This document shows positions 43,801-57,645 of a stretch of 64,000 nucleotides of DNA, in pieces. Position numbers and translations under genes: made by a program. The notes beneath the pieces are model-generated. The model saw only the letters and a list, made by a program, of their open reading frames with translations. It did not search any database and was not told the DNA's origin. This DNA comes from Gavia stellata (taxonomy: Eukaryota > Chordata > Aves > Gaviiformes > Gaviidae), in NCBI RefSeq assembly GCF_030936135.1, contig NC_082596.1, positions 14,608,155-14,672,154 of the forward strand, read 5' to 3'. Position 1 is the stretch's first letter; every line of letters starts with the position of its first letter.

Positions 43801-46097
43801 GAGCAGGAGATGGCCAGGCTGGTGGGGATGAATTACCATCTGCTAGAGAGTCCTGAGAAAGGAGAGTGAATGTGGAGCAGAAGGTGGGAGAGCGAAAGCC
43901 ACCTCCTGTTCAAGTTGGCATGAATTTTCCCATTGATTTCAGTGGGATTAGGATATTTTTTAGCAGGCAATATTGACGTAAATCACTGATGGGAAAAAAA
44001 GCTGCTGATGCAGCTTTATCCTGTCTCTAACACCTACTGCATTAATTTTCCTTTAAAATAATATGGACAGATCTTTGGTCCGTACTGGTTGTTGATTCAG
44101 TTTGCTGGCTTCCTGCGTGGCTAAAAAGACCTGCTTGCAAGCTTTTCAGTTGAGGCTCTGTGTTAACATGCTGCTTTACTGTGCTTAGCAAACCTGACCC
44201 CATACTCCCCCTCTGCAACCCTTTCGGCTTGGCCGCCCTCCCTTCTGGCTCCCCCAAAGCCCATGAGCGAAAGCATTGTAAAATAGACGTGGCAGCAGTT
44301 CAGTCTCTGAATTCAGTCATTTTGTGCAATAATAATTAATTAAAAAATCGTTATTTCTTAATCTACTGCTCAGTGCTAATCACAAAGGTTGAATAATTCA
44401 GTGCAGTCGGATCTGTGCCTGAGCTTTGGGTCCTTGTCTCAAATTGGAAAAGCATCAGAATGTTACTTCTGCAGACCTCCAAGGTTTCTCTTAGATTCCA
44501 GGGTGACTGATACTGTATCAACAGCTTTCCAAAGGATGTTTCAGGTTTTCTTTCTTGTTCAGATCTGAAAGCTCCCACCTCTGCAACAGTGGAGACACGC
44601 TAAAAATAATGTTTAACTGGGAGCAGGGAGCAGGAAGCAGTCATTGTTTTTGGAGACAACAAAAATGTAGTTTCAGGTGAAGACTGGTTTGTAGAGTTAT
44701 GTTTTTCCCCAAAAAGCTGCACCCAGCAGAAATTTGACCTCCTTCCTGTTGAACGGGAGGTTTGTAAGTGCCCCCCCGCCCTCTCTGTAGCACTGTCAAT
44801 GCGTAGCTGGTTCTCCAGGAGACATTAGTTTGCTGCTGACTTGGTGCCATTGCAGTGTATAATGCCAGACTGTGACAGTCATCAGAGATACTCTGGGTGT
44901 GCAGAGTACACCAAGCTCAAAGCTTTTGTGCGTCTTCCCCCTGACCTGAACACAACGCTCTTCTCCCCCCTGATTTTTTGGCTGTCATTCGCCTCCTTTC
45001 TGGCTCCCAACTGCATCGTTTAGGATGCGAGGCAACATCAGGAGAAGTTTGATCTTTATCAGCCTGATTATGCAGGAAGACCTGCAGTTGTAGCTGAACA
45101 AGTAATTGCATAATCAAAACGTTAGCTTGCTGACTTTATCCCGGCTGGCTGCGTTGTGTATCTGAACGCTGGCAGATCCCTGCTGGGGATGCACGCTGTG
45201 TCCGGGCAGGCTCCATCAGCTGCTGACGGCCACCTGGCTAACAGCCAGACCTGCTGGTTTTCTGTATCTCTAGAGAGGTGCAAAGTTGCAACCGCAGTTT
45301 GAGAGTGATTGAAAAGTGACAGAATTGGTATCATCACAAGACAGTACATAAACTCCAAGCCTGCTGTATTTCATGTCTGAGGTCTTGGGAGAATTTGGGT
45401 TAGCTCAGGAGCCCCGAGGTCTCCAGGACTGGAATGCGACCCAATTACACCTTGTGGTTTTTCCTCCTTTTAAATATAGGCATCATTAGAAAATACAGTG
45501 ACTTGAAACTAACCCCTAATTTTAAACCTATAATCATAGCTTTGGAAGAGTGTTCAAAAGAAAGCTCGTACAGTATTACATGAAGAGTACCCAGGTGAAG
45601 TATAGTAACTGATTCAGAGAAGTCAAGTGAGACACAGCTCTGCAATAACTCCATGCTTTTTGAACAGTATTTCCTTGATAAATGCTAGGAAAAGAATAAT
45701 GTGAGTCTAATTCAACAGGCAATTCAGCGGCAGTGCCCCTGGCATCGTCTCCTCTGGGGTTCAGTTCTGGCTGAAGGCCCCTCGTGGTGCAGCCTGAGCC
45801 CTCTGAATAGTTCTGCTGAAGATTTGTATGATCTGCAGCGGCCCAGGAGGCTGAAGCGGGCCTGTCAGCCTCAGCTTGCTCCGGGGGGAGGTTTGCTTCT
45901 GTCCCAGAACCACCTCGGACCATGTCCTTGGTCAGTATGGGAGGTGGCGGAGGGGACTGAGCTGTGAGGGGCACTGGCAGCCCCCGCCCCAGGCCAGCCT
46001 CCCTCACTGCTGCCTGGCGGGATCCACGGCTCCTGTGCACAGCTACTCCCTGAAAGTGCTTCCAGAGCAAAATTCGGTCACGCCATCTCTTCAGCTT

Positions 46098-46148
46098 TTA
46101 AATAAATATTGTATAATAACAACATATGAAAATAACAATATATGAAAA
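46098..46148. repeat. Short AT-rich tandem duplication
   Basis: AATAACAACATATGAAA is followed directly by ATAACAATATATGAAA, two near-identical units of about 17 bases, after a TAAATAAATATTG stretch. Otherwise featureless. Confidence 0.6.
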
Positions 46149-47302
46149 TATTCCGCTTCGCAGGCTGAAGCGGGGTGGGCAGGGAGCAAGGACAGGCAGA
46201 ACGCCCTATCCAGTTCTTAGCAGTGTATGTGTAGGCTGAAGTTTAGTATGAATAGGCTCCTCTCTCTGTGCCCCGATCCTGTAACTATATAGATCCAGAT
46301 GTCCTTTGCATACATCAGATGTCATAATTGATTTAATTGGAGCTAAGTTTGGGTAAGGCTATGCAAGATGAAGACCCATGATTTTGTTTTTCCTCTCCTG
46401 TGGGCACACGAGTGCTGATTGCACTCTATAAAGCTGCTCGCTGTTAAGCCTGTCACTGTTCAAGGTGAGGAGAAAAAGCATTCATGTTTTTATTATCATT
46501 CCTCCCTCCCAACCTATGCTGCACCAAAACAAACAAGCAAATGGTAGCGATTGCCAAGGAGAGATGTACCGTTTTGCAGATCATAGCTTTTTCCACTGGA
46601 AAAAATGTAGCCATGTTTAACTTCTTTTTAAAGAGCGGCAATGTTGAATATACAAATTAAACTCCAGTTTACACAGTTGAGATTTTCATGAGCACTTCAC
46701 ACAAGTATTCTCAAAGTGCAACGTTTTGAAATAATGACATTTGCTAGGAACAGTCTTTGGGGAAATGGGACCGCATTTGCGTTTTTACCCTTCCCCCTTC
46801 GATGCCAGCCTGTGTCAGGCCAGCGATGGGAGCCAGGCAGGAGGACTGCAGCCAGCGCTGAACAGATTGGCTTTTGTGTCCCCAGCACAAACATCCCTCT
46901 TCTTTCAGAGGGAATGGGCAAAACGGGTTCTGACCCAGTGTGACCGGCTGTTTGCGGCTTGTCCGTCAGCAGGAGAGAGACAAGTGCCTCCTCTGCGTCC
47001 CTGTTAAAACGCTGCCGCAGAGCGAACCATCAAGCAGGCTGTTCAACAGTTCCAATCTTTATGAGCCAAAGTTTAACATCGGCCATAAGATATTTCAGCT
47101 GTGTCACAAGACTGCCCAAGTTGCTTCCTCCGCAGAGGTTTTCTCCTCTGGTTAGAGGCTCAGAGCTGCTTCACTGCCCTGGAGCACCGAGTGGTGCAGA
47201 GGTGCAGTGCTGCCCTTCAAAGCCTCTGCTAGTTGTTTCTTTTTTTTGGCAACTTGAGTCTTCAGGTGTTTAGTGGCAATACCTCTTGTGGGAACAAGTT
47301 AG

Positions 47303-47347
47303 CAATGACTTAGTAGTCAATGACTTAGTAGTCAATGACTTAGTAGG
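47303..47347. repeat. 15-bp unit repeated three times, abutting a CR1
   Basis: CAATGACTTAGTAGT occurs three times in a row, the last copy ending in G. It stops within a few bases of where the CR1 copy begins. Confidence 0.92.
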
Positions 47348-47348
47348 A

Positions 47349-47609
47349 TGAGACAAAACAGCGTCAAGTTGCGCCAGGGGAGGTTTAGATTGGATATTAG
47401 GAAAAATTTCTTCGCTGAAAGGGTTATCAGACAATGGAAGGGCTGCCCAGGGAAGTGGTTGAGTCACCATCCCTGGAGGTATTTAAAAGGCATGTAGATG
47501 AGGTGCCTAGGGACATGGTTTAGTGCTGGACTTGGCTGTGTTAGGTTTATGGCTGGACTGGATGATCTTAAAGGTCTTTTTCAACCTAAACGATTCTATG
47601 ATTCTATGA
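47349..47609 (+). mobile_element. CR1 LINE 3' end in SNTB1 intron 1
   Basis: Contains TCAAGTTGCGCCAGGGGAGG, TTAGATTGGATATTAGG, AAAATTTCTTCGCTGAAAGG, GGCTGCCCAGGGAAGTGGTT, CCCTGGAGGTATTTAAAAGG, GGCTGGACTGGATGATCTTA and two ATTCTATG octamers. This is the ORF2 end plus 3' UTR in the same orientation as SNTB1. It starts at almost the same CR1 position as the copy at 30459. Its ORF2 end has stop codons. Confidence 0.95.
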
Positions 47610-50600
47610 CAAAAAATGGTAATAACTTCTGCCATTATTTGTTACTTCAGAAGGTGTGCCCTCATGAAATTTAGGAGGAGACCTGAAGTTGATGTAAAGA
47701 GTCTAATTCTGCTCTTTTCCGTTGTATGATGCCTTACACTGATACTGTTCAAGTGCTTGGGCATGGTATTTTTACTAGTCCTAAGTAAACTCTGTTCAAC
47801 TTAAGTTAATTTCCAGGGCCCAAGAGCTGTTCACAGTTTTTCCTGAGTGTGGTGTAGCTTGCAGCACTTCTTACCTTCAGCAGCAGAGGTGGGATGTCTT
47901 GGACTGTAGTTTCAGGCTTTGCCAGTGTTGTTAGTATGGCTCGTTTGGCTTTATCTCAGTTATACATCAGAGGAGGAGGAGGAAGACACTTAAAAGCCGT
48001 TTCTATCCAGAGCACTGATCACCTGCTGGCTGCATCAGCTGGGGTTGCCTGTCCTCACCACTTAGCCTGGCACATTGAAAGCTGCAGAGGTTAATTGGAC
48101 TGAAACTACCTGTAGCAAAGTGTGGAGTGTTTCCATCACCAGGGCCAATGCTTTTCACACCCTACCCGCCGTGTAGGGAGTGTGGTCTGATTTCTGTGTT
48201 TGCTAGTTGTACTCCAGATCCTTCTACCTCACTTAACAGTATGGAGCCAGGCTTGGGACGTGAGCAGCCGTGAAGCTGGAACCTACAGGAGATATGTACA
48301 TCACCTCCAAATGTTCTCTGTCTTTTTATTTGCAGCAATGGTGATGAGCTGTGAGAGGCGGGCCCAGCGGTTGGCTGCCAGGAAAGGCAGTATTATAAAT
48401 GTCTAGTAATACTGATTAGAAATGGAGTGCTGAAGAAGCTTTATGCTAGAGGCGAAGTCCCTTCTTTGTTCCTCTAGCTCACCTGTTAGAGACTGATCCT
48501 TCTCTGCTTCTCTGTGGTTGTGGTCTGGGCTGGGCTTCAGCAAATAAAGCCAAGTGAAACATGTCTTTTCAGGCCCAGTTAGCTGGCATGTTTGCTTCTG
48601 GGTCATGGTTTTTGACGTTCATGCTGTAAAGGTAACAACAAAGGGGAGCAGAGGCACTTGTGATGCCTTGGTGTGAGTGGTCCTGGCCGTGGTCTTACCT
48701 CCGGGGCAGAGGAGCGCTGAGCCAGCACAGCGTGAGACTGGATTGTGGCTGGGATGCTATCATCACCCTCCGATGTTTATTATATCCCATGGGGCAGGAG
48801 AGAAAATGAGCCGCTGATACCATCCCCAACTGCCAGGTAAATGTGTCTTCTTGGTAGTTTCAGACCTTGCTGGGCTCCCCGGGAACATCCTGTAGCCAGA
48901 CCACAGCCCGGACTTCTAGGTAGACTTTAATTTGCTATCAAGAACTATTGTAGTAATGGCTTAAATTTTTTTTTAAAGGAGCTATGAAGGGGATGCCATT
49001 GTTTCAGCACTCAGAGAGTGCAGAAAAGAGCCCTTTACCTCCTAAATTTTTGACGTTCTTGAGTAACTGTGAGATAGGCTAACAGGGAATGGGTTTTAAC
49101 AAGGATGCAGAGCTAGAGGCCATGTGAAATGTAATCTTAATCTAGGCTGTCATGAAGCTATAAAAAGGCATTTGACTTTGTTTTGAGGGGTAATGTATGG
49201 GAAATAGTCTTTGCTCTTAAAGGAACGTTATCTAATTTGTTTGGGCTTTTCGTTGAAAGGACAAATAATACTCCCTTTTCCTCTTTTTTAAAATTTTTTT
49301 TATTTATAAAATGGACTTGCTCGTATCTTTGAGTGCTTCCTTTTGCTGGCTTTATACTGTGTTTTTTTACTGATTGTGTAGTGATCTTTGCCATCCCCAA
49401 AATCTTAATTTCTAATTCTGAATGTTAGAAGGTAATAGGCAGAGAAAGGTGCTTGTGATTTTGCTTTTGTTTTCCCCTTTCTTGGGAGTGTTCAGACATT
49501 TAGAGAGGATTCCACTTACGTTAGGCATTTAGGCTTGACTGAGCATCCCTGCTCTCAGGATGGGCAGCAGAGAGAGAAATAGGCTGAGTGGTCCTTGGGA
49601 GATGCCACTCTCCCTCCTCACTTACTACAGAGATACTAGCTTGGCTTCCAGTTACACTTTTTAGGTGACAGATCCCTCCCTTATAATGTTTTTCCAGCTT
49701 TTTTCTTCGCAACCCGAGGACAGTTCTTCATTTTTTCAGTTCTTGCACAGTTACGTGGCTCTCCAGAATTGGGATTTTGAGGGAAACACAGAATTTGTGC
49801 AGAGCAGAATGCAATCTGAAGAGCAGAAAGTGCTACATATCTTTGTTGCAAGTAATATAAAAAAAGCATATATACTGTGTGAGAATACTAGCGTGTAATT
49901 GCGTTGTGTGTTGGCCTTGGCAAGAAACTTGCATAAGAAAAGCCCATCCCTGTGCTGCAGTACACCTTTTTGTGGTTGCACTGATTTAACTATGCAATGC
50001 CATGCCAGAAGCAGATTATTTTAAAATTGCTTGGGCTAAAGGTATGCTCCACAAAAGATGTCATCTCTAATGCTTGGTTTTTTGGTGATGGAGTTTACAG
50101 AGCAGACTTGAAAGTGGTTGTGCTGGCAGAAGGGAGCTGTGGACCCCAGCACGAGGCAGAAGAAGTGCTGAGGTTGGAGGAGGAACCCAGCAAGGTGGTT
50201 TTGTCGTTGAAGTCAACGTGTTCTGAAACTGCAGCCTGAGCTGAGTGGGACTTTCCTGCCCTCCTGGCCTCGGTGGCTCATTCCTGCCCCTCCACCTGAG
50301 CTCTGACAACTGCTTCCTTGTGGCCATGCTGCGCGTTGGGGTGCTCCAGGTCCCCAGGTCGTCTGCCTGGGTGGCAGCAAGATCAGGGGAAGCTTGAGTC
50401 ATTAGAGGTCCCTTTTGGGGGACAGCTTATCTTTAAGATCTGTGTAAAACTGTTGTGAAACTGCACCCATCGTGCTGAGGCTTGTCTTGTTATTGTCAAC
50501 ATGCAATGGATGAAACCTGGCCCTGGTGAAACCAGCTTCAAACACTCAATGATGGAGCAGGGCCAGGATCTCTCTTAGTGTTGCAAATTGTGCCACAGCT

Positions 50601-53600
50601 GAGAAAAAAACAACTCCTTTTTTTTGGAAAGCGCTAGACTTCTGTGTGACAGTCTTGAATTTCCAGTGTTAATTGTGTCACCTACAAATTAAAGTGTGCT
50701 TCTTACCTGCTTTGTATTCTGAACATCCCAGCTTTTATATAACCTTGTGTTGCTGCATAAAGGATTGATACAAATCTTTCATACAGGCTGTCTCCTGGAT
50801 TGTGTGTGGGAGTGGGAAATTCTGCAGAAGTTAAAAGTACCTGTCCTGAACAAAGGCTGGGTTGATTTGATAGCAGGAGGGATGATCTTACAGTTGAAGT
50901 GAGGAGCAAGAGCCAGAAAATTAGACACACTCCACTACCTCCGATGGGCAAGAAAAGGGACAGCCCAGCCTGGTGGTGCCCAGGAGCAAAGCACAGTCTC
51001 AGCTGAGACTCCGGAGATGTGCATGTTTAAATGCTGATTTGGATTAAGGCAGGAAGGGAATCTGAAGTGCAGCAGCTTTACTTGTATACACCTTGCTTAG
51101 GGAATAAATGCGTCTTATTCATGAATGGGTTTATGTACAGATAATCCCTTAGTTCGTGCTCTCACTAGCCATGTATAGACATGTCTTAAAAGCTTCAAGT
51201 TCACTCCATTCCCGGGCTTGCTAAATTTGGTCCACATTAAGTGTGGGACTCCTGTGATTTTTTTAGTGCTTGCATGGGTCTCAGATCTAGATGACTTGTT
51301 CTGTGCTAAACCCAGCCATGCTGTATTTACTCTGCCTTGAGGCCATTTAATTACATTGACTTTCCTACCCATTTCACAGAGCTGAGTTGCTTTCTGAGCT
51401 CTGCAACCTTTCCAAATGCCCTAGTTTATTTAAGTCAGATTTTTTTAATATACTATTCCCTTATGTATTCAGTCCCTGTCCTATGAGTAACCAATTTAAT
51501 TTTTTTAACCTGCTGCTTATCACTTCAATTGTTTATGCCTTCTTCCTTTCAAGTCTTGGTGACTCCAACCTAAATGCGCTGGTTCTTTGCGCCTCTACCA
51601 GTATTTTGCTCTGTTGCATGTTCTTCCAACATATTAGTTAATCTTGCAGTGCTTCTCAGACTGCCAGCTATTTGAATGCTTGAAGACTTCCTTTCTTGGA
51701 AAAAATATTTTATTTAAAACCAAAAATTCAGAATTGTAAGAAGCTTGTGTTCATTAACTAAATTAGAAAATTATGAACTGTTGCAAAGATATGAGTAAAA
51801 GAACCAGAAAAATTTGGGAGTAGCAGGTTCTGATAGCACTGAAAGGATCTTGGGAACTTGACTCGCTTCTCAAATTGTGCAAAAGGGTAGTGACCCTTAA
51901 GTTTGGTTGCAAGACTGACTGCCTCATGCCCACAGGATGGCTTTGCATTTTCTTGTTTAGGACTTAACAACTTATTTCTTAGTGCGAGGCAGCTTTCCAG
52001 GTCCTTGCTCTGGCTCTTCCAGGAGATTCAGTGCTGCGGCGTGGAAATGCAATTTTGCATGACCTAGAGAGACTTTAGTGTGTTGATCTGAGGTGAGTTA
52101 ATGCACGTTGGAGAACTTGGAGTGTGGTTGCATTACGCTTAAAACTTTTCTAAATGGTTGCTGCTGTGGTGCTGACCTCCTTACACCTGCAGCTGTGTGT
52201 TTCTGACTCTTCTTTCCGTGGGTCAGGCATTTATCTAGGGGTCAGCTTCAGAGAATTAAACCAGCAATAAAGTGGGGCTGTTGCACTGGCCATGCAGCCC
52301 ACAGCTGTCCCTTACATGAATACTAGAGCTTTTGCAGTCAGGCAGGGAGTTGGTTCACCCAGCTGAACATGAGGAGTATGTTTTCATGTTGTTTCATCAA
52401 CAGGATGAAAAAGATTCCCTACCCGAGCATCTCTATCGTTCTCTTTGCTGGTTCTGGCTCCACTTGCTTTGTTGTCAGTTACTAAATGGCACCTGACTGC
52501 GTCACTTAGACTTGGGCCGGTTCATATGAACCTTTTTATAGTTTCTCCCCCAATATAGTGCCCTCAGCATGGCAGAGAGGGTGGCAAACAGTGATTCATG
52601 GATAGAACCAAGAAGTTGGCCTGGCGCTTCTTAAACCAGCTAGAGAAATCACGATTACACACTAACCAGTTTCAGCCTGCAGCTGGAAAGCATGGTTTGT
52701 GAGCAGCCACTGAACCCCTTGCTTTCAGTGGCAGCAGCCTTCTCCGCATATTAAGACATTGTTCTGGTTTGGTGGTTTTTTTCTTTCCCCTTAACTGATA
52801 TGTTTTAGCATAATATCAGTTTATCTGAAACTTTCCAATTCTGGGAAAGTATGAGAAATAAGAACTGTTGTGTCTGAAACAGTGACTAACTCCTTTTTTG
52901 GGGGATTATTTGAATTAATAGACATGACTAAAAAGCACTAGAATGGGGAGGCCATGGAAACCCCTTGGTGCCAATAGCCCAGATGGCATCTCTCCAAACT
53001 CACGGTGTGGGTAGATGGAGTGCGACACCTCCTGTGGCCCTTTTCATGCTATTCTTTCATGTTTTTTGAGAAATATGCACAAAAGCATCCCCTTCAGGAG
53101 AGGACTGAACTGCATCAGCCCTTTTCAGAGACGGCCTCAGTGAGGAACTGGCCGTTTTCTGAGGTTTTCTGTGAAGCCACAGCCAACAGTGAAGGCAGCA
53201 AGCTTGGAGATCAGCATGGCAACATGGGTTCCTGGGCTTCAGGTTACCTTTTAAATATCCCTACACAGTGTTAGGCCGAGTGACCATGAGAAAGTACCCA
53301 GTGGAGGCAGTCAGACAACCTTCAGGGAGCTTTGGGTGTAGAGCAGATGAATGGTGGCACTATGTCGGTTTATCTTGATACAGTAAAATCACCTTCTTTT
53401 CCCCTCTTCTTTCTCCCTTGCCTACTGCTCCTCTCTCTGGTCCCCAGTGGCTGGTGTGAGCTGCCAGCATCCCTTTTGTTCAGAGATGCTCTGGGGTGTT
53501 GCTGGTGACACTGGGTTGGAGAGCATGGCACAGGGTGAATGTAGAGGACCAGACTGTATAGTTGTGCCTGATGCACCCATAAGGAAGATTTTTTTTTCTT

Positions 53601-53996
53601 TCCTTTCCTTTTCATTTGTGTGTGAGCATCAAATCTTTCATGCTGCATCTCTGCATGTATTCCTGTAGTTGTTCTTGCTCTTCCCAGCTCTTTTACCTGG
53701 CTCTGCAGGCTAATTTCTGAAGACCTCACAAGCATTTATCTGTCATCCCTCCTTCTCCCTTAAACTTTGCTATTTTCTTTCTTTTTTTCCCTTCTTTAAG
53801 CTAGCTCTGGTCTTGGTGCCTAGGGAGCACATTTTGATACAAATCTTTGTTTCTTTACTTTCCTGAAGTTGCCCCCTCCCTGAAAAGTGGCTTGGGCTGA
53901 CCGGGGTCTGTGCCCTTTGCTGGAGCAGAAGCGGCTCTTTGGCAAAGCCTTTCTTGTCTTGTGAACTTTGTGCATTAGTTACGGAAACTCCTTACC

Positions 53997-54054
53997 CAGT
54001 TTTAGTGGTGAGGCAAACCCAGGTCTCAGTTTTAGTGGGGGCAAACCCAGGTCT
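53997..54054. repeat. About 30-bp direct duplication
   Basis: CAGTTTTAGTGGTGAGGCAA then ACCCAGGTCT is followed at once by the same sequence with a 2-base deletion (CAGTTTTAGTGGGGGCAA). A small local tandem duplication in intron 1. Confidence 0.85.
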
Positions 54055-56750
54055 CAGCTACACCTTTCTCAGCTCCTCGGAGAGGTTAAAGCTATTGAAA
54101 GTTCAACACTTCAGAGTCTATCCCTTTAGCACAGGACAGAGGAGGTGGGAGGATTTGGCATCTTTCTTGCCACAATGAAGGCAGCAGGAGGTGCAAAATG
54201 TGAGTTTGAGATTCAAAACATTTTTTTAATTTATCTTGACATTAAGCAAGCTGATTCTGGAAAGGAATTAAGGCATTAGTCTGTCCTAAGTTATTTCAGC
54301 AAAAGTTTAAGCATTCTTTACACCAGTAACGTTCGTGGAGGAACAGCATGGACCTCAGAAAGTATGGTTTCGTGTGCCATAGCAATTTGAATCCTTCAAT
54401 TTTGGGGTGAGCAAGCTTAGCAGATATGCTAATAAATGTGTCCAGTATTGAAAACTTTGTAAATACTGATGTTTACTCCTGCTGATAAATCTAGAAATCT
54501 CCTCCTTAAACGAAGGTGCAGGTGGAGAGGTGGTAAATGTACTCTTTATACAGAGAAGCATCTCTGAGAAAGTAAAAAACACATCTCCAAACCCAGTAGA
54601 AATTAGAGATGAGGAGTCATCTGCCATCTAATCCAGGGGACCTGCTAGAGCAGAGTGGTGAAGCTAGTGGCCCTCACTTCAGTTCAGGATTTCTGATGAT
54701 TTATTCTTTAAAATACCATTCTTAATTTCCATGACAGAAGAATACCGAGTTTCACAATTGTTTCCAATTCACACATAAAAATAGATAAATGGAAATTTTT
54801 ACCATTTACTAAAGCTTCAAAGGAAGTAGTTATGTTTAGTTAATTAGTTTTGCTGTTTAAATATATACAATCCATCCTGTCCTGGTTTATAGATTTAGTA
54901 AAGAATCCATTACGGATACGGATAGCCTGGAGGGAGCATGTCTGCCCTATAAACTCTTTTAGTTGATGGGTATTATGAATGTATGTAAAATGTCAGCTTT
55001 GTTCAAATGCAGGAATAAAGAATGCTTTTCTAATATGTGTTGTCTTAATCTGGTGCTTGATCAGAGGTTTTGGCTTCACAAACCAAAGCAGTAGAGAGGG
55101 TGAACAGGAAATGGTGTAGAAAACAAAAAGGAGCCAAAGCCTGTTCTTTGCAAAATGTATGAGGCTGATGCCCTGAGAGTTTGGCGACAAGGGCATGCAA
55201 TCAGGCTAGCACACCGTTCTCTTCATTTGGTCTGTCTGCACCTGTGAAATACTCTATCAAGTAAGCCTTCATCCGTATGCAAGAGGAGCCCAACGATTCT
55301 CTGTTTGCCATTTCTCTCTGCTTTCATGTCTTCTGGGTCACCATTGTTTGTATTTTTTTCTGGTTCCTTCTCCTATGTGTCACCTGGTGCAATGTCCTCA
55401 TCGCAGCAAGCTCTCATCGTCTCTTTGACACTTAGACATGAGTAGAGAATCAAGCAGCCACTGGACTTTAAGAAAGTTGCTTGCACAAATGCATTGGAGA
55501 TGTTTTTTTTCTTTAAAAAGAAAATCCTCTTAAGTTGAACTGCTTAAAACACCTACTATTTTGGCTCTACACTTTAAGTTATGCATTTTCTTGCTATTTC
55601 TGTTCTATATTTGCTTCACACTAAATATGTAGTCATCTATGCCTTTCAGAAACCTACAAAAAGTGCAATTTAAGGGATGTATGCCCGTGTTTGAGGATTG
55701 GGTCTGTTACAAGCTGGCTAAGAAAATTGTCCTCATATTCAGATCAATGCTATTTTCTAGTCTTTTTTTCTTCCCAGTTGCTGGAAAAAATGGGGAGAAT
55801 GCCTCCATCAAAGCAGCATATTACAAAGGCAGTATTAATTGAAAGCCAAAGTTGTGCATACAGGTGTTTGTGCATTTCTGTGCACAGTTTAACATCTTTG
55901 AAGCTGAGCAACAGAAATCTGCCCCTTTTTAAAATCAGAAGTTGCTTTCAAAAATGTTGGATTTAATGGCAGTAAAGCACTGGTGGAAAATGGAAACAAG
56001 AAATAAAGTCTGCAGAAGTTGTTCTGGCACAGCCTTGCATCTGCTGGATTTTTAATAATGAAATGATTCTTTCTTAAATTGCAAGGGAACAAATACTATG
56101 CTTCACTCATATCGTCAGTGCTAACATACTTTATTTGCTTTAAGAATGATGCTTTGGTTGCATCTTTAGCAGATGATCCAGTAGATTCTTTTGAATGCAC
56201 TAAGACTGAAGCACATTAAAAATAAAGAAAGTATTTGTGTTTTCTTGAGTCTCAATCAGGTATTGGAACCTAATCCAAAGCCTTAATTTGATAAAGTAGA
56301 AAGGAGTCTTTTCATTGACTTCAGTGTTCTTTGGACGAGTCTTCAGAAGAAAAAATAATTTGGACAATTTTATTCTTGTTACAAATATGCAAACATAAGT
56401 AATGTATGGAATTGGATTTATGCATATACATTTTTAAACATTTTGGGTTTTGTTTGGATGGTTAGGAGACAAATAAGTAAGATTTTAATTGTGTGAAAAC
56501 ACGTGCACTCTTCAAGTAGATACCTTTGCTGGTGAATAGGATTGTGTACATTTTTTTTCTTGTGGCCTCCTAATGGACTGATGGGAACGTGACACCCCAA
56601 TTCCTTGGCAGGTTGAGTGCTCTGAACTTCTAATCGAAAGGCCTCATGAGACTCTTCCATATTTGTGCAGCTCTTAAATTGAAGCAAGTTTTGAACAGTT
56701 GGGCTTTTGCAAACTTCCTCTATTTACTCAAGAAAAGCTTTTTTTGGGAA

Positions 56751-56774
56751 GTAGCCCATCTTTATGTGGGCTAC
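56751..56774. repeat. Perfect 8-bp inverted repeat (hairpin) in intron 1
   Basis: GTAGCCCA, an 8-base loop TCTTTATG, then TGGGCTAC. The loop and right arm recur in diverged direct form about 40 bases on (CATCTTTATGGTGGCTA at 56796-56812). The surrounding DNA (56740-56900) is rich in TTGAT and TTAATTG motifs and may be a regulatory block. Confidence 0.6.
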
Positions 56775-57645
56775 TAAGAGTATTGATATTTCAATCATCT
56801 TTATGGTGGCTAGGAGATTAATTGCAGGACTGGTTTGATTGATTTTGTCAGAAATTTTTCATTACTTGAAGTAACAAAGGTTTGTTTAGGGTTATAGGTG
56901 GACTAAGAGAAAAATGTCCTGCCTTTCAATAGTTTTTGATGCTGCTGGGAGATGCAAAGTGTTTTGTTGACCCAGCCCAGCAGACAGACAAGAAATGTAT
57001 TTCGTCTTGATCTCGCTATTGTAAAGGTATGAGATTACCTCTTGAGAGGAGGAGAGCTAGAGAGAAAATTAGTCTTGGGGCTTACTCAGCCAGTCTATCT
57101 CTAGCTGAGTAATTTATATTTGTCAGTACAGTGTTGCCTTGGGGATTTTTTTGCACTCGTTAAAAATAAAGACAAACCTCAGGGGGGCGCGGGAGCCTGG
57201 ACAGCATCGCAGCGGGGTGTGGGAACAGCGTGGGCATTTGGCCTCCTTGTGACATCCTGTTTCCCCAAGTTATCACAGCAAGTCTGTGCTCTTTTTCCAG
57301 CCTGTGCTTCCTGAGTCCCTCCTCTCACCATGCCCTCCCGCCTTTAACTCTTTTTCTTCTTACCTTGGCTAGAAAGGAGGAGGGCTTGACTGCTGTGTGC
57401 CAGGGTGCTTTTGCTGCTGTGCCACGTGGGACTGGAGGACAGAGGTTGGGGACCTCATCTGGTGTGAATCCAGAAGATGGTGGCTGGGTCAGGCCACTAC
57501 CAAAGTGTAGGTCCTTGTGGGAAGGAAGACCTCGTCTACCACCTTTGCTGGCTGTCAGCATCACGTCTTTCAGGGGGGACAGCAGTTCGCGAGTATCCCT
57601 GGAGAACATCAGTGAGTGAGGGCTTCACCCCTAGGCTGGGAATGG

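Noticed and set aside
45576..46070. 164-codon minus-strand frame in intron 1
   Set aside because: Antisense to SNTB1, no recognisable domain, composition-driven.
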